A stretch of 64,000 bases of DNA from Absidia repens (taxonomy: Eukaryota > Mucoromycota > Mucoromycetes > Mucorales > Cunninghamellaceae): positions 434,001 through 498,000 of the forward strand of contig MCGE01000022.1 of NCBI GenBank assembly GCA_002105175.1, in the 5' to 3' direction. Below, one piece after another: positions 34,543-46,153 of this stretch. The notes beneath the pieces are model-generated. The model had not been told where the DNA came from and searched no databases. It was given only the letters and a program-made list of their open reading frames with translations. A program made the position numbers and the translations under genes. The number at the start of each line of letters is the position of its first letter. Position 1 is the first letter of the stretch.

Positions 34543-34888
34543 TCTTTTTTTTCAACTTTTCACTCGTTTGTTATTTAAAAAAAAAAAAATTGCTGGCAAC
34601 GCCTTTAAATACTTTATATTATATCAGGAGGCATGCGAAAATCCCCCTATGTTTTTTTTTTGTCTTTCCTCCCTATTATTACCTTTCGCCATGTCAGCAA
34701 AAACATACAGCACTCCTTAGTTGTTATACTTTTAAAAAGTTGCTCTGCTTCCCTGAGGTGTGCCAGGGGAAGTACAATCCTATGATGAAATTAGAACCCC
34801 GTCCTCCACCATTTTGCACTTCCTCTCAAACCAAAAAATCACCCAATTTGATTTCCCGTCTCTTTTATTTCTCTTACAAAACACACGC
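34543..34888. other. Divergent promoter region between Cys-rich protein and ALG3
   Basis: About 350 bases separating the two starts, with T runs near 34650. The open frame running into ALG3 from 34760 lacks a better start context, so the ATG at 34889 is used. Confidence 0.5.
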
Positions 34889-36614
34889 ATGGGAAAACGG
34901 GCAGGGTCAAGTCAGCAGCGGTCGATATCATCCAAAAAGAAACTAAACGAGACTCCATCTTCTTCAACTCAAGTGATCGGTGTCCGGGATCTCATCAAAT
35001 GGCCGGCACGGTTACTCCTGGATCCTAAACAATTTTGGACCCTGGCATGGTTTCTTCTTTTGGGCGAAGTCATCTTGAACATATATATTATACAAAAGGT
35101 GTCTTGTAAGTTGATTATATATGTATTTGTTATTGGCATAAACTGATGATATAATTTTATTTTACGGGGGCGGTGATTTTGTGAGTAGACACGGAAATCG
35201 ACTGGCGCGCCTATATGCAACAAGTCCAGCAGTTCTTAGATGGCGAACGGGATTATACAAAGATTCACGGCGACACTGGTCCTTTGGTCTACCCCGCTGG
35301 TTTCCTTTACATCTACTCGGCCTTCTATTATCTTACTCTACAAGGCACTCAGATCCGTATCGCACAGTATTTATTTGAACTTATTTATCTAGCCACTCAA
35401 TACATCGTTTTCAGCATTTACTCCCATTCCAAAAAGGTAAATCCTTGCACCTCTTCCTTCCACTCTTCTACACAATACATCTCAGACAAAAAAAATTTTT
35501 TTTTTCACGGTATATAATAGGTCCCACCTTACTTGCTCATCTTGTTATGTATCAGCAAACGAGCCCATTCCATCTACGTGTTACGGTGCTTCAATGATCC
35601 CGTGGCGATGGTGTTTCTGTATGGTTGCATATTGGCGTTGCTCCATCGACGTTGGACATGGGCTGTGGTGTTGTATAGCGTAGCTATGTCGGTTAAGATG
35701 AACGTCCTCTTGTTTTTTCCTGGACTTGGCCTGGTATTGTGGCAATCCATTGGTGCTGTACCCACCTTGGCTCGCTTGACCCTGGCTCTGGCTATTCAAG
35801 TCGTGGTGGCCATCCCATTCTGGTCCTCCGGGTTTGCATCTCAGTACCTTTCTCGTGCATTTGAATTTACACGTGTCTTTGATTATCAATGGACGGTCAA
35901 TTGGCGTATGGTAGATGAAAAAATGTTTGTCTCGGATCAGTGGGCTCACCTGTTATTGGCTGGTCATATTGCAGTTTTGTTGCTCTTTGTCATGAAAGTT
36001 TGGTGTAAAGAGTAAGTTTGGGAGCAAGAGGGGTTACAAATGAAGGAAGAATGACACTGACTGATCTTTCCATTGCATCCTTTTTCTTTCTCTCTCTCGA
36101 CTCGATGATGATTTCTTCTTTTTGTTAGCACTGGTGGTATGATTCGCACCTTTATGGATGGATTCCGTTCAGTAACAAGAAAAGTCCTTTCAGCAGATGG
36201 TAAAATCAGACAAGAATACAGTAGAGAGAAACATGATACTAGATCGACACTATAAAACACTGACTATATATATATATAACTTTTCTTTTTGTAGATATCA
36301 TCAGTATGATGTTCACAAGCAACCTGATCGGGATGGTGTTTGCACGGTCATTGCACTATCAATTTTATTCATGGTACTTCCATACACTTCCTTACCTGCT
36401 TTTCCAAAGTGTATGGGTAGCAGTGCAATACGCTCAATTCAGGACACAAATTCGGTTGGTGATTTTAGCGACTATTGAAGGCTGTTGGTTGACATTCCCA
36501 TCTACTGAAAATAGTTCTTGGTCTTTGTTGGCTTGTCATGCAGTGATCTTGTTGGGTATCATCAATGGTGAAGAATTTGGATATTATAGTGTTCCTAGCT
36601 TTTTATCATCATGA
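34889..36614 (+). CDS. ALG3: ALG3, Dol-P-Man:Man5GlcNAc2-PP-dolichol alpha-1,3-mannosyltransferase
   Basis: Five exons: 34889-35105, 35189-35436, 35521-36011, 36129-36199, 36295-36614; 448 aa. It is a multispanning ER protein. The luminal loop after the first helix carries the family block [39 protein letters not shown]. Further matches are [47 protein letters not shown] and the late [22 protein letters not shown]. The enzyme adds the first Dol-P-Man-dependent mannose to the lipid-linked oligosaccharide in the ER lumen, so it works upstream of the oligosaccharyltransferase whose WBP1 subunit is encoded about 7 kb away. The start gives a basic cytosolic tail ([18 protein letters not shown]). 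Poly(A) AATAAA at 36727-36732. Confidence 0.95.
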
Positions 36615-36990
36615 CACAAAACACCCCATCCCCCTCTAGTAGCTTATTGAACACCTTTTTTTTTTTTTTTTGACCTTTATACATCCCGTTTTTGTTTTGT
36701 TTTGTTTTGTTTTGTATTTTTTTATCAATAAAGTCAACCTCACTTTTTTTACACAAAAGCTGCATTTTATCAACCCATCAACCAAAAAATCGATATCACA
36801 TTGACCCTTTTTTCGATATGTCAATCAATTCATCATTCAATAAAGTCCATCATTTTTTTTTTTATTTGTAAAAGCAAGAGTTTTTTTTATTCAAGTAGAT
36901 ATATACAAAAAAGATAAAAAAGAAAAAAAGCTATAACCAAGTCTACTGCTATTACGATCACCAATATTATGTATATAAACTAAATCCTCA
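36615..36990. other. Convergent 3' UTR region (ALG3 / UBE2S)
   Basis: Five TTTTG units near 36695 and AATAAA signals. No gene seen. Confidence 0.5.
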
Positions 36991-38150
36991 TCAAAGTCGA
37001 CGTAAACTTTTCTTCCGCTTGTCTTTTGCTTGTGTTTGTGCTGTCAAAGCTGTCTTTTTCTTTTTGTTGTTCAAACTGTCGTTTTCATCCGGCCTATCTA
37101 GAGCAGCTGTCGAAGCCGATCGTTTCATTTCGCCGACACCATTTCCATTGGAAGAATCGTTCGTATTGGGTGATCCAGCGGGTGTTATCCCCACACTATT
37201 GCTGACCACAGATGTTGTCAACACATTGGTGGAAGTATACGGCGTGACAACCGGTGTCTGTGATTGTTTTTCAGTTAAGGAATGATCCGTCGCGTCCGCT
37301 GTGGTAGTGGTATGTACATGGTGACCCAATCGTTGTGTGGTGGAGGTGGTGGTCAATTTAGGGGATGATGATGCTTCCTTGTTGTGTTTGTGAGGGTATT
37401 GTTGACATAGTTTTTCATAGTCGGATTTCCCAGAAGTCGCATGGATTTTCGTATACAGCCTAGCACGTTTTGCATAATCATCGTATTCTTCTAATAAAAG
37501 TTTTCCAGCTTCTTCATTCAATGCAGATTCAGGATTGGGCACAATTAATAAACATTTGATGGTCTATATATTACATAAAAGCAAAAAAAAAAAATTAGTT
37601 TATATCCGTAATGATGATAATGATTTTCCACGCTTACCAGCAATATATGGGCAATTCCTACAGTAGGTTTCCAGTCCTTTTTCAAAGTATTGACACAAAT
37701 ATCACCCGACGCAGAGACATTGGGATGGAAAATTTTGGTCAAAAAGTGGCCAGTTGGTGGCTGCGCCGGGAAGTCTTGGTTAAGGGTGAGGCGGATTTTG
37801 AAGTACCCATTTTCATAAGGTGTGTCGTCTATATTTGATAATAGAGTAAAATAGGATCGAGTTACCTCCTGATATATGTACGTTGCCTTCGATAGAGAAA
37901 GGAAGATGGGGGGGTTTTTTTTTCACTTACCTGGTCCACGAATCCAAGCTTGTATAGTGGTCAAATCATGATAGTTGGATAGTATTTGAATATCTTCAAG
38001 TGGTCCTTGTTGTAATGCAACGATTTCCTTGGCGATACGTTTCAATACGTTGGGTCCCAGTTCTGAGGCCTATTCGATAAAGAAAAAAGAATACAAGGTC
38101 AGTATATGGTAAAAAAACGAAAATAATAGAGGTAATAAGTTGCCTACCAT
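36991..38150 (-). CDS. UBE2S: UBE2S-type ubiquitin-conjugating enzyme with APC/C-binding tail
   Basis: Four exons on the minus strand: 38150-38148 (ATG only), 38069-37931, 37828-37638, 37563-36991; 301 aa. The UBC fold runs from about 5 to 150 with HPN (82-84) and catalytic Cys 92 in [47 protein letters not shown] closely follows animal UBE2S. A disordered Thr/Ser linker of ~110 residues is longer than in animals. The last residues are Lys-rich and end in KKSLRRL; the terminal LRRL of human UBE2S docks on the APC/C. UBE2S extends Lys11-linked ubiquitin chains on APC/C substrates in mitosis. S. cerevisiae lacks this enzyme. The start region is divergent from PCC1 with 215 bases between. Confidence 0.93.
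38148..38150 (-). other. UBE2S: Start-codon-only coding exon of UBE2S
   Basis: The ATG is followed at once by a GTAGGC donor; the intron (38147-38071) ends CGAATAG and the next exon opens in frame ([17 protein letters not shown]). No alternative in-frame ATG lies between the acceptor and the conserved helix. Confidence 0.7.
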
Positions 38151-38365
38151 GTTGGTTGTTCAGTGAAAAGAAAATGAAAAAGAACAAATCGGGTCAAAAT
38201 TAGAATTCTTACGCGAATTCAAAAAATTGTCGGTCGTCGGAAGTTCCCAGTCACTCAATCGAGCACTGTAAAAAAAAAAAAAAAAAAAAAAAAGAAAGGG
38301 AGTGAGCTTTTTGGAGCTTCTTTTTATTTTTTTATCTTCTTCCAATTTGATTTTGATTACAAGCG
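38151..38365. promoter_or_regulatory. Bidirectional promoter, UBE2S (-) / PCC1 (+)
   Basis: Only 215 bases separate the two start codons, so both promoters must share this stretch. It includes a 25-A run (about 38269-38293) and a GC-richer block near 38230-38262. Confidence 0.6.
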
Positions 38366-38753
38366 ATGGATCACCAGCTGTAAGCAATTCCTATGATGAT
38401 ATCACTCTATAACTTGACATTTAATTTCTTTTTCCTCTCCTATATAGACAAATAGATATCCCTTTCCCTTCAGCAAAGTTGGCGACCATTGCGATGCGAG
38501 TCTTATCGGTTGACAAGGAACTGAAAACAGACCAAGTAAAACGAACTTTGGAGTGTGACGATGCCTTGTTGAAAATGTAAAGTGAATAGCTTTTTAAGAC
38601 AAACAGACTAGCACAGCTCACTCACGTTCTATTATTATTTGCTTTCAAACTAGTCACTTTGCAAGCGTATCTGCCAAAATGTTACGTGTATCAAGCAACT
38701 CTTTTTTGGAAATGGTATTGATGGTAACAAGAACCATGGATCAATATGCTTAA
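38366..38753 (+). CDS. PCC1: PCC1, KEOPS/EKC complex subunit
   Basis: Three short exons: 38366-38379, 38448-38576, 38654-38753; 80 aa. All introns are GT-AG and phases match. The product begins MDHQLQIDIPFPSAKLATIAMRVL, then SVDKELKTDQVKRTLECDDALLK, and ends FASVSAKMLRVSSNSFLEMVLMVTRTMDQYA; this is the whole Pcc1/LAGE3 fold (DIPFPS start, VLSVDKELK, and the final dimer helix). Pcc1 dimerises the KEOPS complex, which with Kae1, Bud32 and Cgi121 makes t6A37 in tRNAs that read ANN codons. The gene is too short and split to appear as one open frame. Poly(A) AATAAA at 38926-38931. Confidence 0.88.
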
Positions 38754-39135
38754 GTCTTGTATGATCTTCTACCAACATTTTCACTGATACACACACAAAC
38801 ACACTCCCTATATATATCCTCTACCCTCCACCTTTTTTGTTTTACAATGTATAGTCCCACCCTTCACACCACTTCTTATAGCTTTTATTTATGTATAGTT
38901 TTATTTGCTTTTATATCATCGATACAATAAAAACGTCTTTATCTTCTTTTATTTTCATCATTCCACATGGTTCCTGTAGTGTAATTCACCAGCAGTTTTT
39001 TCTTTTTTTTTTTGCGGATATTCAAAAATCAAAAATTTGGTTGATGGGCAGCAACCCTCTCAAAAACATAAACAAAATCTTTTTTTTTTCTTTCTTTTTT
39101 TTTTTGGTTTCCACTGATAGACACATACTTTTGAC
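38754..39135. other. Intergenic: PCC1 3' UTR and COX10 leader
   Basis: AATAAA at 38926-38931, then T-rich leader runs (39000-39105). No gene seen. Confidence 0.5.
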
Positions 39136-40416
39136 ATGTTACGACCATTGGTGACACGGGGAAATATATTCAACCATAGTAAACTTGTACAAAAGCCACA
39201 CTATCATATCATACACTCGATATCTGTCAACGCATCTTCGCCTGTGTTCCGCCATTGCCAACACCCTCGTATTCTTTCCACCACCACCTCCAGCCCTTCC
39301 ACACATGACTGCAACAACAGTATACAACAACAACATTTAGATCGATCGACAAAATACAAACCTATCCGAGCACCGACGACTGGCGAGCTGCCCAAACTCT
39401 ACAAGGAATTAGTCAAGGCCAAGCTGGCGGGTCTGGTGGCGTTGACGGCCATGTGCGGGTATGCGATGGCGCCTGGGGTGACGGACGTGTCGACATTACT
39501 TTACACAACGGTGGGGACAGGTCTATGTATCTCGTCGGCCAATGCTATCAATCAATGGATCGAGGTGCCTTACGATGCTCAAATGTTACGAACACGCAAC
39601 CGGGTTCTGGGGCGACGTCAACTGTCCTTGTTTCACTCGTTCAGTTTCGGTGTCCTGACGGGGACGGCTGGGGTGGGCATGTTGGCGACCATGGTGAACC
39701 CCTTGACGGCGGCGTTGGGCGCATCCAATATTCTTTTGTATACCTGCATCTACACACCAATGAAACGTGCCTCGATTGCCAACACCTGGGCAGGTGCCGT
39801 GGTGGGTGCCATCCCTCCCATGATGGGCTGGACCGCTGTCACAAATAATTTGATGGATCCTGGCTGCTGGGTCATGGGCGCGATTCTATATGCATGGCAA
39901 TTCCCACACTTCAATGCTCTGGCTTGGAATCTCCGTGCCGATTACTCCAAGGCTGGCTATCGCATGATGTCTGTCACTGATCCAAAACTCAACGCCCGCG
40001 TGTCGTTACGCTATTCTGCCGCCATGGTGCCTCTGTGTCTGGCCTTGCCTTACTTGAACTTGACCTCTTGGTGGTTTGCCCTGGACTCAACCGTTGTCAA
40101 TGCTGGTCTCATCTATGGTGCCATTCAATTTTGGAGAAATAGGTAAGGACATATATATAAATACTAGTAGAATTTTCTTTGACGGCTGATTCTTTTTTTT
40201 TTTTTTTTTTGTACGTGTTGGGAAAATAGTAATGAAAAAACTGGCCGCCAATTATTTTTTGGTAGTGTGATTCACCTTCCCGTACTTTTGGCTCTAATGA
40301 TGGTGCACAAAACATACAATAATGGCAACCAAACCCAGCAAGACGACGACAACGACCTGGATCATGAAGACTTGGATCAAGAACAACAACAACATCAACA
40401 ACCCATTTTAGCATAG
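39136..40416 (+). CDS. COX10: COX10, mitochondrial protoheme IX farnesyltransferase
   Basis: Two exons: 39136-40142 and 40230-40416; 397 aa. The first ~75 residues are basic and Ser/Thr/His-rich, a likely mitochondrial presequence. The UbiA-type prenyltransferase core follows: YKELVKAKLAGLVALTAMCGYAMAPG, the first polyprenyl-diphosphate motif NAINQWIEVPYDAQMLRTRNRVLG, TPMKRASIANTWAGAVVGAIPPMMGW, and AWQFPHFNALAWNLRADYSKAGYRMMSVTDP. It converts heme B to heme O by adding farnesyl, the first step to heme A for cytochrome c oxidase, in the inner membrane. The C-terminus ends in an Asp/Gln-rich tail (about 40 residues) beyond the last helix, not part of the conserved core. Poly(A) AATAAA at 40507-40512. 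Confidence 0.95.
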
Positions 40417-42709
40417 ATGCCCTTTTCCCCCTTAGATTTAGTTTTATTTTAGTTTTATTTTATTCCTCTTCTTTTTTTTGCAATTTGTGATACTTTTTTT
40501 ATACACAATAAAAACCATGTAATATATATATATTTATATCATAGTTTATTTGTGGAACTTCTTTGAAAGGGAGAATGAGAAGATAGAGCGGGTGCGTATG
40601 AAGGTGTATTTTTAATCTTCCTTTTTTTTATGATGCTCAAATGCCACAATGTATTACTAGGAGAGATTCTATTAAAAAAAAAAAAATTCAGTTGGTAAGC
40701 TGTGCGTCTAATACTATGTTCAACAGTAGGCGGTCCTGGGCTGTGAATGAGTAGGATTCACTGACGCTTCTGTGAGAAAACACGACTTTTTATTTTACTA
40801 TATAGTGCAGCTCAGCAGGAACGTAAGGTAAACCTCAAGCGTTGTAATATTTTGTATTCAATTACACCACATGCAGAAAATAAAAATAAAAAATAATAAG
40901 CTGGATGCATACAGTATCAGTCCAGTCTAGCGAATGTTACGTTGGTGGTAATGTCAAGTTGATTTATTATCAATGGCAGAAAAAGTAGTATTGCCACGCT
41001 TTATATCAAATGATTTAGAACTGTCAACCAGTCGCTTGACCTCAGGGGAGTGGAGAAAGTAGTCATAGATAAGCTATAAAGTAGCTCAAGATGCTCAAGA
41101 TGCTCTATAACGACGGCTGCACTCACAGAACGTACTCGGTGTATTTATATGATCGGTCGAAACCAGGGAATATGACTATCTTTGATAACGGGGACATGTG
41201 GGAAAAAAAGAAGTCGTAATGGGTGAACTAGAGAGCAAATGTACTGTAAAACCCTCACAAAACAACTACCATAGCGCCATTGTTCACTATCGAAAAGGTC
41301 AGAGGATGGCTAACAAACAGGAAATATTTTATTGAAGTATATGGGGCAGATACTAAAACTAAATGCGAGGGGTTCATTGTACAAGGGAAAGATTCATTGG
41401 CGAAAGCATGAGGGAAACTAATGTAAGGTTTGAAGTATATTCATCTCTAATCTATAGGCCCAATTGTAAATTGGGAGTCAATATAATATATGGGGTACAA
41501 GATATGAGAAAGACTAAAGGCTGTCTTTTTATTATTGTTATTACTGAAACACAACTACAGTCAACAGTAATTAAACGGGATTGATGCTAGTAAAAAAAAA
41601 AAACTATTGTACAAGACATGAAAGAGACTAATAGGACATTTTTTAATTGAAGCAAGTAAAAATAAACATATTTTATTTGCACATAGATACACACTATAGA
41701 CAAGCTAACACTAAATTAAGCTAATGGAGACTCCAAAATGTCATTCAATGGTGGTCATAAATCCTAAATCCAAAATGAAAGGGTTTCCCCATGCATGTTG
41801 CAATCCCTGAGCTGAAACCCCTTCTAAACTAGCCCTAATACTATTCCAAGTCCAAAATGGCCCCATGGTGAAGAAAAATAAAGGGAAAAATAAAAAAGAA
41901 AGAGAGCCGAAAACATAAAATAGGCGACAGAGAGAAAATAAATATTTCACGTGAACGGGGTTTAAAATGATTTACTTTGATCGATGCAAAAAGGAAGCCC
42001 TTCAATATTTTTCCTGTTTTTTTAACAACAATTAATATCATGTAACATCATCGACAAGGTAAATTCTTCTCTATCTGTTATTGTAACTGACACTATTCAG
42101 CATCGGCAGTATTGTTGTTTTCTTTCGCTGATGCCTTTGCAGACAAGATGAAACATTTAGCTTCGTTTGGCCAACTCCGTCACTGCAGAGTAGCTTATCT
42201 TACATTATGTTTATTCTACAACAAGATATTCCCTCTCTCTCCTCCACACTCACCCATACATACATACCCCTAAATCCCTCGACATTAGATACATACCATG
42301 ATATTATTATTAGACTAGTAGTCTTATGTTGCTCTGCTTAAACATCTAATTAAAATATGTCTTGTTTTTTGCTTTTACATCTCTCATACCTTTAGTTTGT
42401 CTTTCGAATGGGCATACCCACAATGGCCTGCACGGTTCTTGTTCGTGTAGGTCAAAAAAGTTTATATATGAGACAACATCGATCAGCCATTATGCTCAGT
42501 AAAAATAAAAAATATCATTTGCAATTTTGAGCCCCACTTTATATTTTATTTTTTACGTTCTTGTTAAACTGCACCATATACTTTAAAGGATGTATGTATT
42601 TTTAATATGACCGCATTGAACATAAATTTGTTTGATTGATTTAAAAATTTATTTGGAAGTATGAAACTAAACTAATTGCTTATTTCATAAATTACAGAGG
42701 GACTTCAAT
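40417..42709. other. 2.3 kb gene-poor intergenic region holding a long repeat copy
   Basis: Starts with the COX10 3' UTR; most of it is repeat copy C (40901-41970). The remaining sequence to 42709 is AT-rich with no protein-like frame. Confidence 0.55.
40901..41970 (+). repeat. Dispersed repeat family, long copy C (reference orientation)
   Basis: Aligned by eye with the reverse complement of 46429-47320 through almost its whole length. Shared blocks in order: CTGGAT..CAGTCCAGT, TTGATT...GTAGTATTGCCAC, TTTAGAACTG, TATTTTATTGAAG, GGTTCATTGTAC, GAAAGAGACTAATAG, TTTAATTGAAGCAAGTA, TATTTTATT, AAGCTAATGG, the core AAAGGGTTTCCCCATGCATG (41778-41797), CTGAGCTGAAA, CCAAGTCCAAAATGGCCCCAT and TTCACGTGAACGGGG. 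Identity is patchy, as expected of an old non-coding element. No open frame is conserved between copies. Confidence 0.75.
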
Positions 42710-43219
42710 CTACTTTTGCTTAGCAGCCGTCTGAGGGTCAACATAGGCGTCCTTTTTAGTCGCTGCAGGGTGTCCAGGCAGAGAGGTGTTTTCAGTCACA
42801 ATCGTATCGGATGACTGACCACGCAAATCTACCGCCCCCGTAGAATCCTGACGATCTTTAATAGCTTTATCCGTTTCTTTTTGTATTTCTTGTCCTTTAC
42901 GGTCACTGGGATCCAGCTTTTTGCCGCCTTCCAAAGCGTCTATCAAATAGATAGATAGATATTTTTCAATTAAAAAAAAAAAAGCAAATTCATGTATGTC
43001 CTTTATATATTGGTATATATTTATATATATAATACCTTTGTGTCTTGAATAATAAATAATCCCACCCAAGGCAAAAAACCCGGCAATCATTAAAGGTGCC
43101 ATGCTACTCGGTTTATTTTCTTGGGTCGAATAGGATCGCATCATTGGTTGATTTGGTCGACTTTTCATTCCGGATTTTAACCCGGCATTCAGCAAGGATG
43201 GGAAGCGTGGTGATAACAT
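42710..43219 (-). CDS. Small single-pass membrane protein, probably mitochondrial, unknown
   Basis: Two exons on the minus strand: 43219-43036 and 42939-42710; 137 aa. The N-terminus MLSPRFPSLLNAGLKSGMKSRPNQPMMRSYST is basic, Ser-rich and acid-free, resembling a mitochondrial presequence with an R-x-Y-S-type processing site. One membrane helix follows (MAPLMIAGFFALGGIIYYS), then a charged soluble domain (KLDPSDRKGQEIQKETDKAIKDRQD) and a polar tail ending AAKQK. An ATG 21 codons upstream (43282) would add a very hydrophobic stretch and is less likely. I do not recognise the family. A small inner-membrane factor is the most economical guess. Confidence 0.6.
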   Translation of the reverse strand: MLSPRFPSLLNAGLKSGMKSRPNQPMMRSYSTQENKPSSMAPLMIAGFFALGGIIYYSRHKGIIYINIYQYIKDIHEFAFFFLIEKYLSIYLIDALEGGKKLDPSDRKGQEIQKETDKAIKDRQDSTGAVDLRGQSSDTIVTENTSLPGHPAATKKDAYVDPQTAAKQK

Positions 43220-43817
43220 AATGATGAGAGTGAGAGTGAGAGAGCAAAAAATTGATATTATACCGATGAACATAAACCTCAAGGAACTATTTAATTGATT
43301 TTAGAACAAGGGTCATATAACCCTTGAACTAACGACGTTCCCGCTCCCCCCGTTAAGCACTTGCTTCTTTTTTCTTCGAAAAACCTGCCTTTTCTGAGCG
43401 AATGACCTTGAAAAAAAAGTGTCTGCCGATCAAATACTTGTTTAATGGCAAGAGAATTCAGCACGTCCATAAGAAAAAAACACTCTGCCTGTCTTTTTTT
43501 TTCATGAGGCATGAATTGGGATGATATCATTAAATGGAAAACAAAACTGAGAAATTCATATTCAAAATAGTTCATTTCATGACGAGCCCATTGGATCCTA
43601 CTGTTATATTATCATTATGGTTTCTATGAGAGATCTATTCTGGGGCCTGTCAAAATGGATTTGGTGAGGCAACAGGTTTTTTATTATTATATTTTGAATT
43701 CCCGATATGTTCAAAATTTCAGTTGGCGAATCTCGCTTGGCTTTTTTTCATTCGTTGGTCCTTTTTTTTTTTTTTCTACTTTTCTAGTTGACACTATCAT
43801 ACACACAAAAAAACGAG
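43220..43817. other. Divergent promoter region (small membrane protein / WBP1)
   Basis: About 600 bases with T runs at 43763-43776. Open frames here are Phe-rich artefacts. Confidence 0.5.
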
Positions 43818-45384
43818 ATGAAAACCATACTGTCATCTGTGTTTATCATCTTGAATGTCCTTGTATCATGTATACTAGCCATATCTACTTCAGGCACTCG
43901 TGTTCTTGTACTTTTAGATGACCTTACTGAACAACCCAACTATTCGCGTTTCTGGAAGTCATTACAAGGTAAGGAAGAAAGTGCGCAATATCAAGTATAT
44001 CGTCCCTTGTCGTTTAATTATATATATATTTGTCATCTCCACCATTAGACCGGCAATATAAACTCGAATTCAAACAAGCCAGTGACCCAAGCACTTCTCT
44101 TCATTTCTTCGGCGAATCAAGCTACGATCACATCATCCACTTTGCTCCCAAAACTAATGGTAAGGAAACGAGTAACCACAACGACTCATATTAGTAGTAT
44201 GTCGAAAAAACTAAACCATAATTTCATCTTTTATTATCACTCTTAATTAATTTTCAGAAATGGGTCAGTTGCCAGGTTTGAACAATGTAGCCTTGGTGAA
44301 CTTTGTCAAACAAGGTGGCAATTTGTTGGTGGCTGTGAATGACCAAGCAAGCAACACGGTACGTGATTTGGCCAGTGAATTTGATATTGAATTTGATCCT
44401 CAAGGTACTCGGGTATTGGACAAGGACGCTCTGGACAAGCATGAAGGAATGGTTGCAACAACGCAAGTGATCGCCCCTACCTCTATTATTGATTCAACGA
44501 CCGTGGAAGGACCTCTTTTATATCGCGGGATCGGCTTATTACCTGGTAAAGTGCCTTTGTTGAACCGGGTCTTGGCCAGTGAAAACGATGTTGTCAGTGG
44601 GAATGTCTATACTGCCAAGGATCATACTAAAGTAGACTTGATTGCCGCCATGCAAACACGCGAATCCTCTCGTGCCACCTTTGCGGGATCTTTGGATTTC
44701 TTTTCGGATGACTTTTGGACCGGTGATGTAAAAGGGTAAAAAAAAAAAAAAAAATGCACACTGTCTATGGTGTCTTACTGACCGATTTATATATCTATAT
44801 CTAGATTCGAACAACCTGGCAACCAAGACTTCATTCAACAATTGTCCAAATGGACATTCCAAGAAAAGAGCGTGTTAAAAGTGATCGATCATCGCCACCA
44901 CAAGGAAAACAGCACCAAATCCCTGGAATGGTATCGCATCAAGGACGATATTGTGTATGTGGTGGAAGTGGCGGAATACAAGGACGACCAATGGGTGCCA
45001 TTCCATGCCGACGATATGCAATTGGAAGTCATCATGCTTGACCCTTACATCCGCACCACACTCAAGGACGAAACGGCCGCCCACACCCATCACCATTACG
45101 GACGCTTCATTGCCCATGTGACATTACCTGATGTCTACGGTGTCTTTACTTTCAAAGTCAATTACAAACGCCCTGGCTGGACCTACTTGTTGGCTGAAGA
45201 TGTCGTGGCTATCCGTCCCTTCCGCCATAATGAATATCCCCGCTTTTTGACTGCCGCTTATCCTTATTATGCCTCGGTGGGAAGTATGGTCGTTGGCTTT
45301 TTATTATTTAGTACCGTTTGGTTGGCCACCTGGGGTAGTCGTCAATCACAACAGCAGTCTTCTGATAAGAAAAAATCTCAATAA
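43818..45384 (+). CDS. WBP1: WBP1/OST48, oligosaccharyltransferase subunit
   Basis: Four exons: 43818-43968, 44049-44159, 44258-44735, 44805-45384; 439 aa. It starts with a signal peptide (MKTILSSVFIILNVLVSCILA), followed by the OST48 opening GTRVLVLLDDL and the luminal domain (SYDHIIHFAPKTN, LVNFVKQGGNLLVAV, GPLLYRGIGLL, NDVVSGNVYTAKDHTKVDLIAAMQ). Near the C-terminus are VTLPDVYGVFTFKVNYKRPGW and HNEYPRFLTAAYPYYASVGSMVVGFLLFSTVWLATW, a single membrane helix, then a short Lys-rich cytosolic tail (DKKKSQ) of the ER-retrieval type. WBP1 is an essential non-catalytic subunit of the ER enzyme that moves the glycan to Asn-X-Ser/Thr. AATAAA overlaps the stop region (45384-45389). Confidence 0.96.
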
Positions 45385-46150
45385 ATAAAAATCATATCGT
45401 TTTTTATTTTATTTTTTTTTCCTTCTATCTGTCTTGTTTTATCACTATTGTCTTGTTGTCATGTCTTCTATTTTATTTATTTATGGGACTGTGGGATATT
45501 ATGGGGGTTTGTGAAGTCTGTTTTTGAAGGGCCTTTGCGTGGTTTTTGTGATAGAACGGGATGGGGTTGAACTCAGGTGCCACAGCTTTTGAAAAATATC
45601 ATTTTACGCAGACATAGGCGTAACAAAAAAAAAAAAAAAACGAGAGTTGGAGGCGGATGCATGATAAAGTTTAACAAAAACGTAAATAAATGGGATCGCT
45701 CGGAAAATGCTAAGAATACAGTACTTTATTTTACTTGGCAATAAAACGCTTAACTACCTAATAGGAAAGTAAAAGGGAAAAGGAGCAAAGACACGGGTTA
45801 GGTGTTTTTAGTTTTTATGAAAAACAATTTTTGCATTTGACGTTGATTGGTCTTGGCTGGAAAAGGCGAGGGAGAGGCTGAGGAGTGGCAACATCAATGA
45901 CGTTTGCTAAAAAAGAAAAGGAACATTTATGTGTATAAGCTAAATACCTCCTAGTCTCACTTGAAGCATCCTATTTTGATGTCGCTCATTACTGCTTAAT
46001 ATTTTATGAAACCCTCATTCTCTTTTTTTCATGCGTCCACAACGGCCATTTTCTATAACCACCCAAGAAATCTCTCTCATCCACATATTTAGACACCCAG
46101 TACAATAAACGGGAAGCTGAGCACGACGACTGATTGATGTTGCCTCATAC

Positions 46151-46153
<3 letters not shown>

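Noticed and set aside
41363..41584. Open frame inside repeat copy C
   Set aside because: Not conserved in copy E or D, so unlikely to be an element protein.
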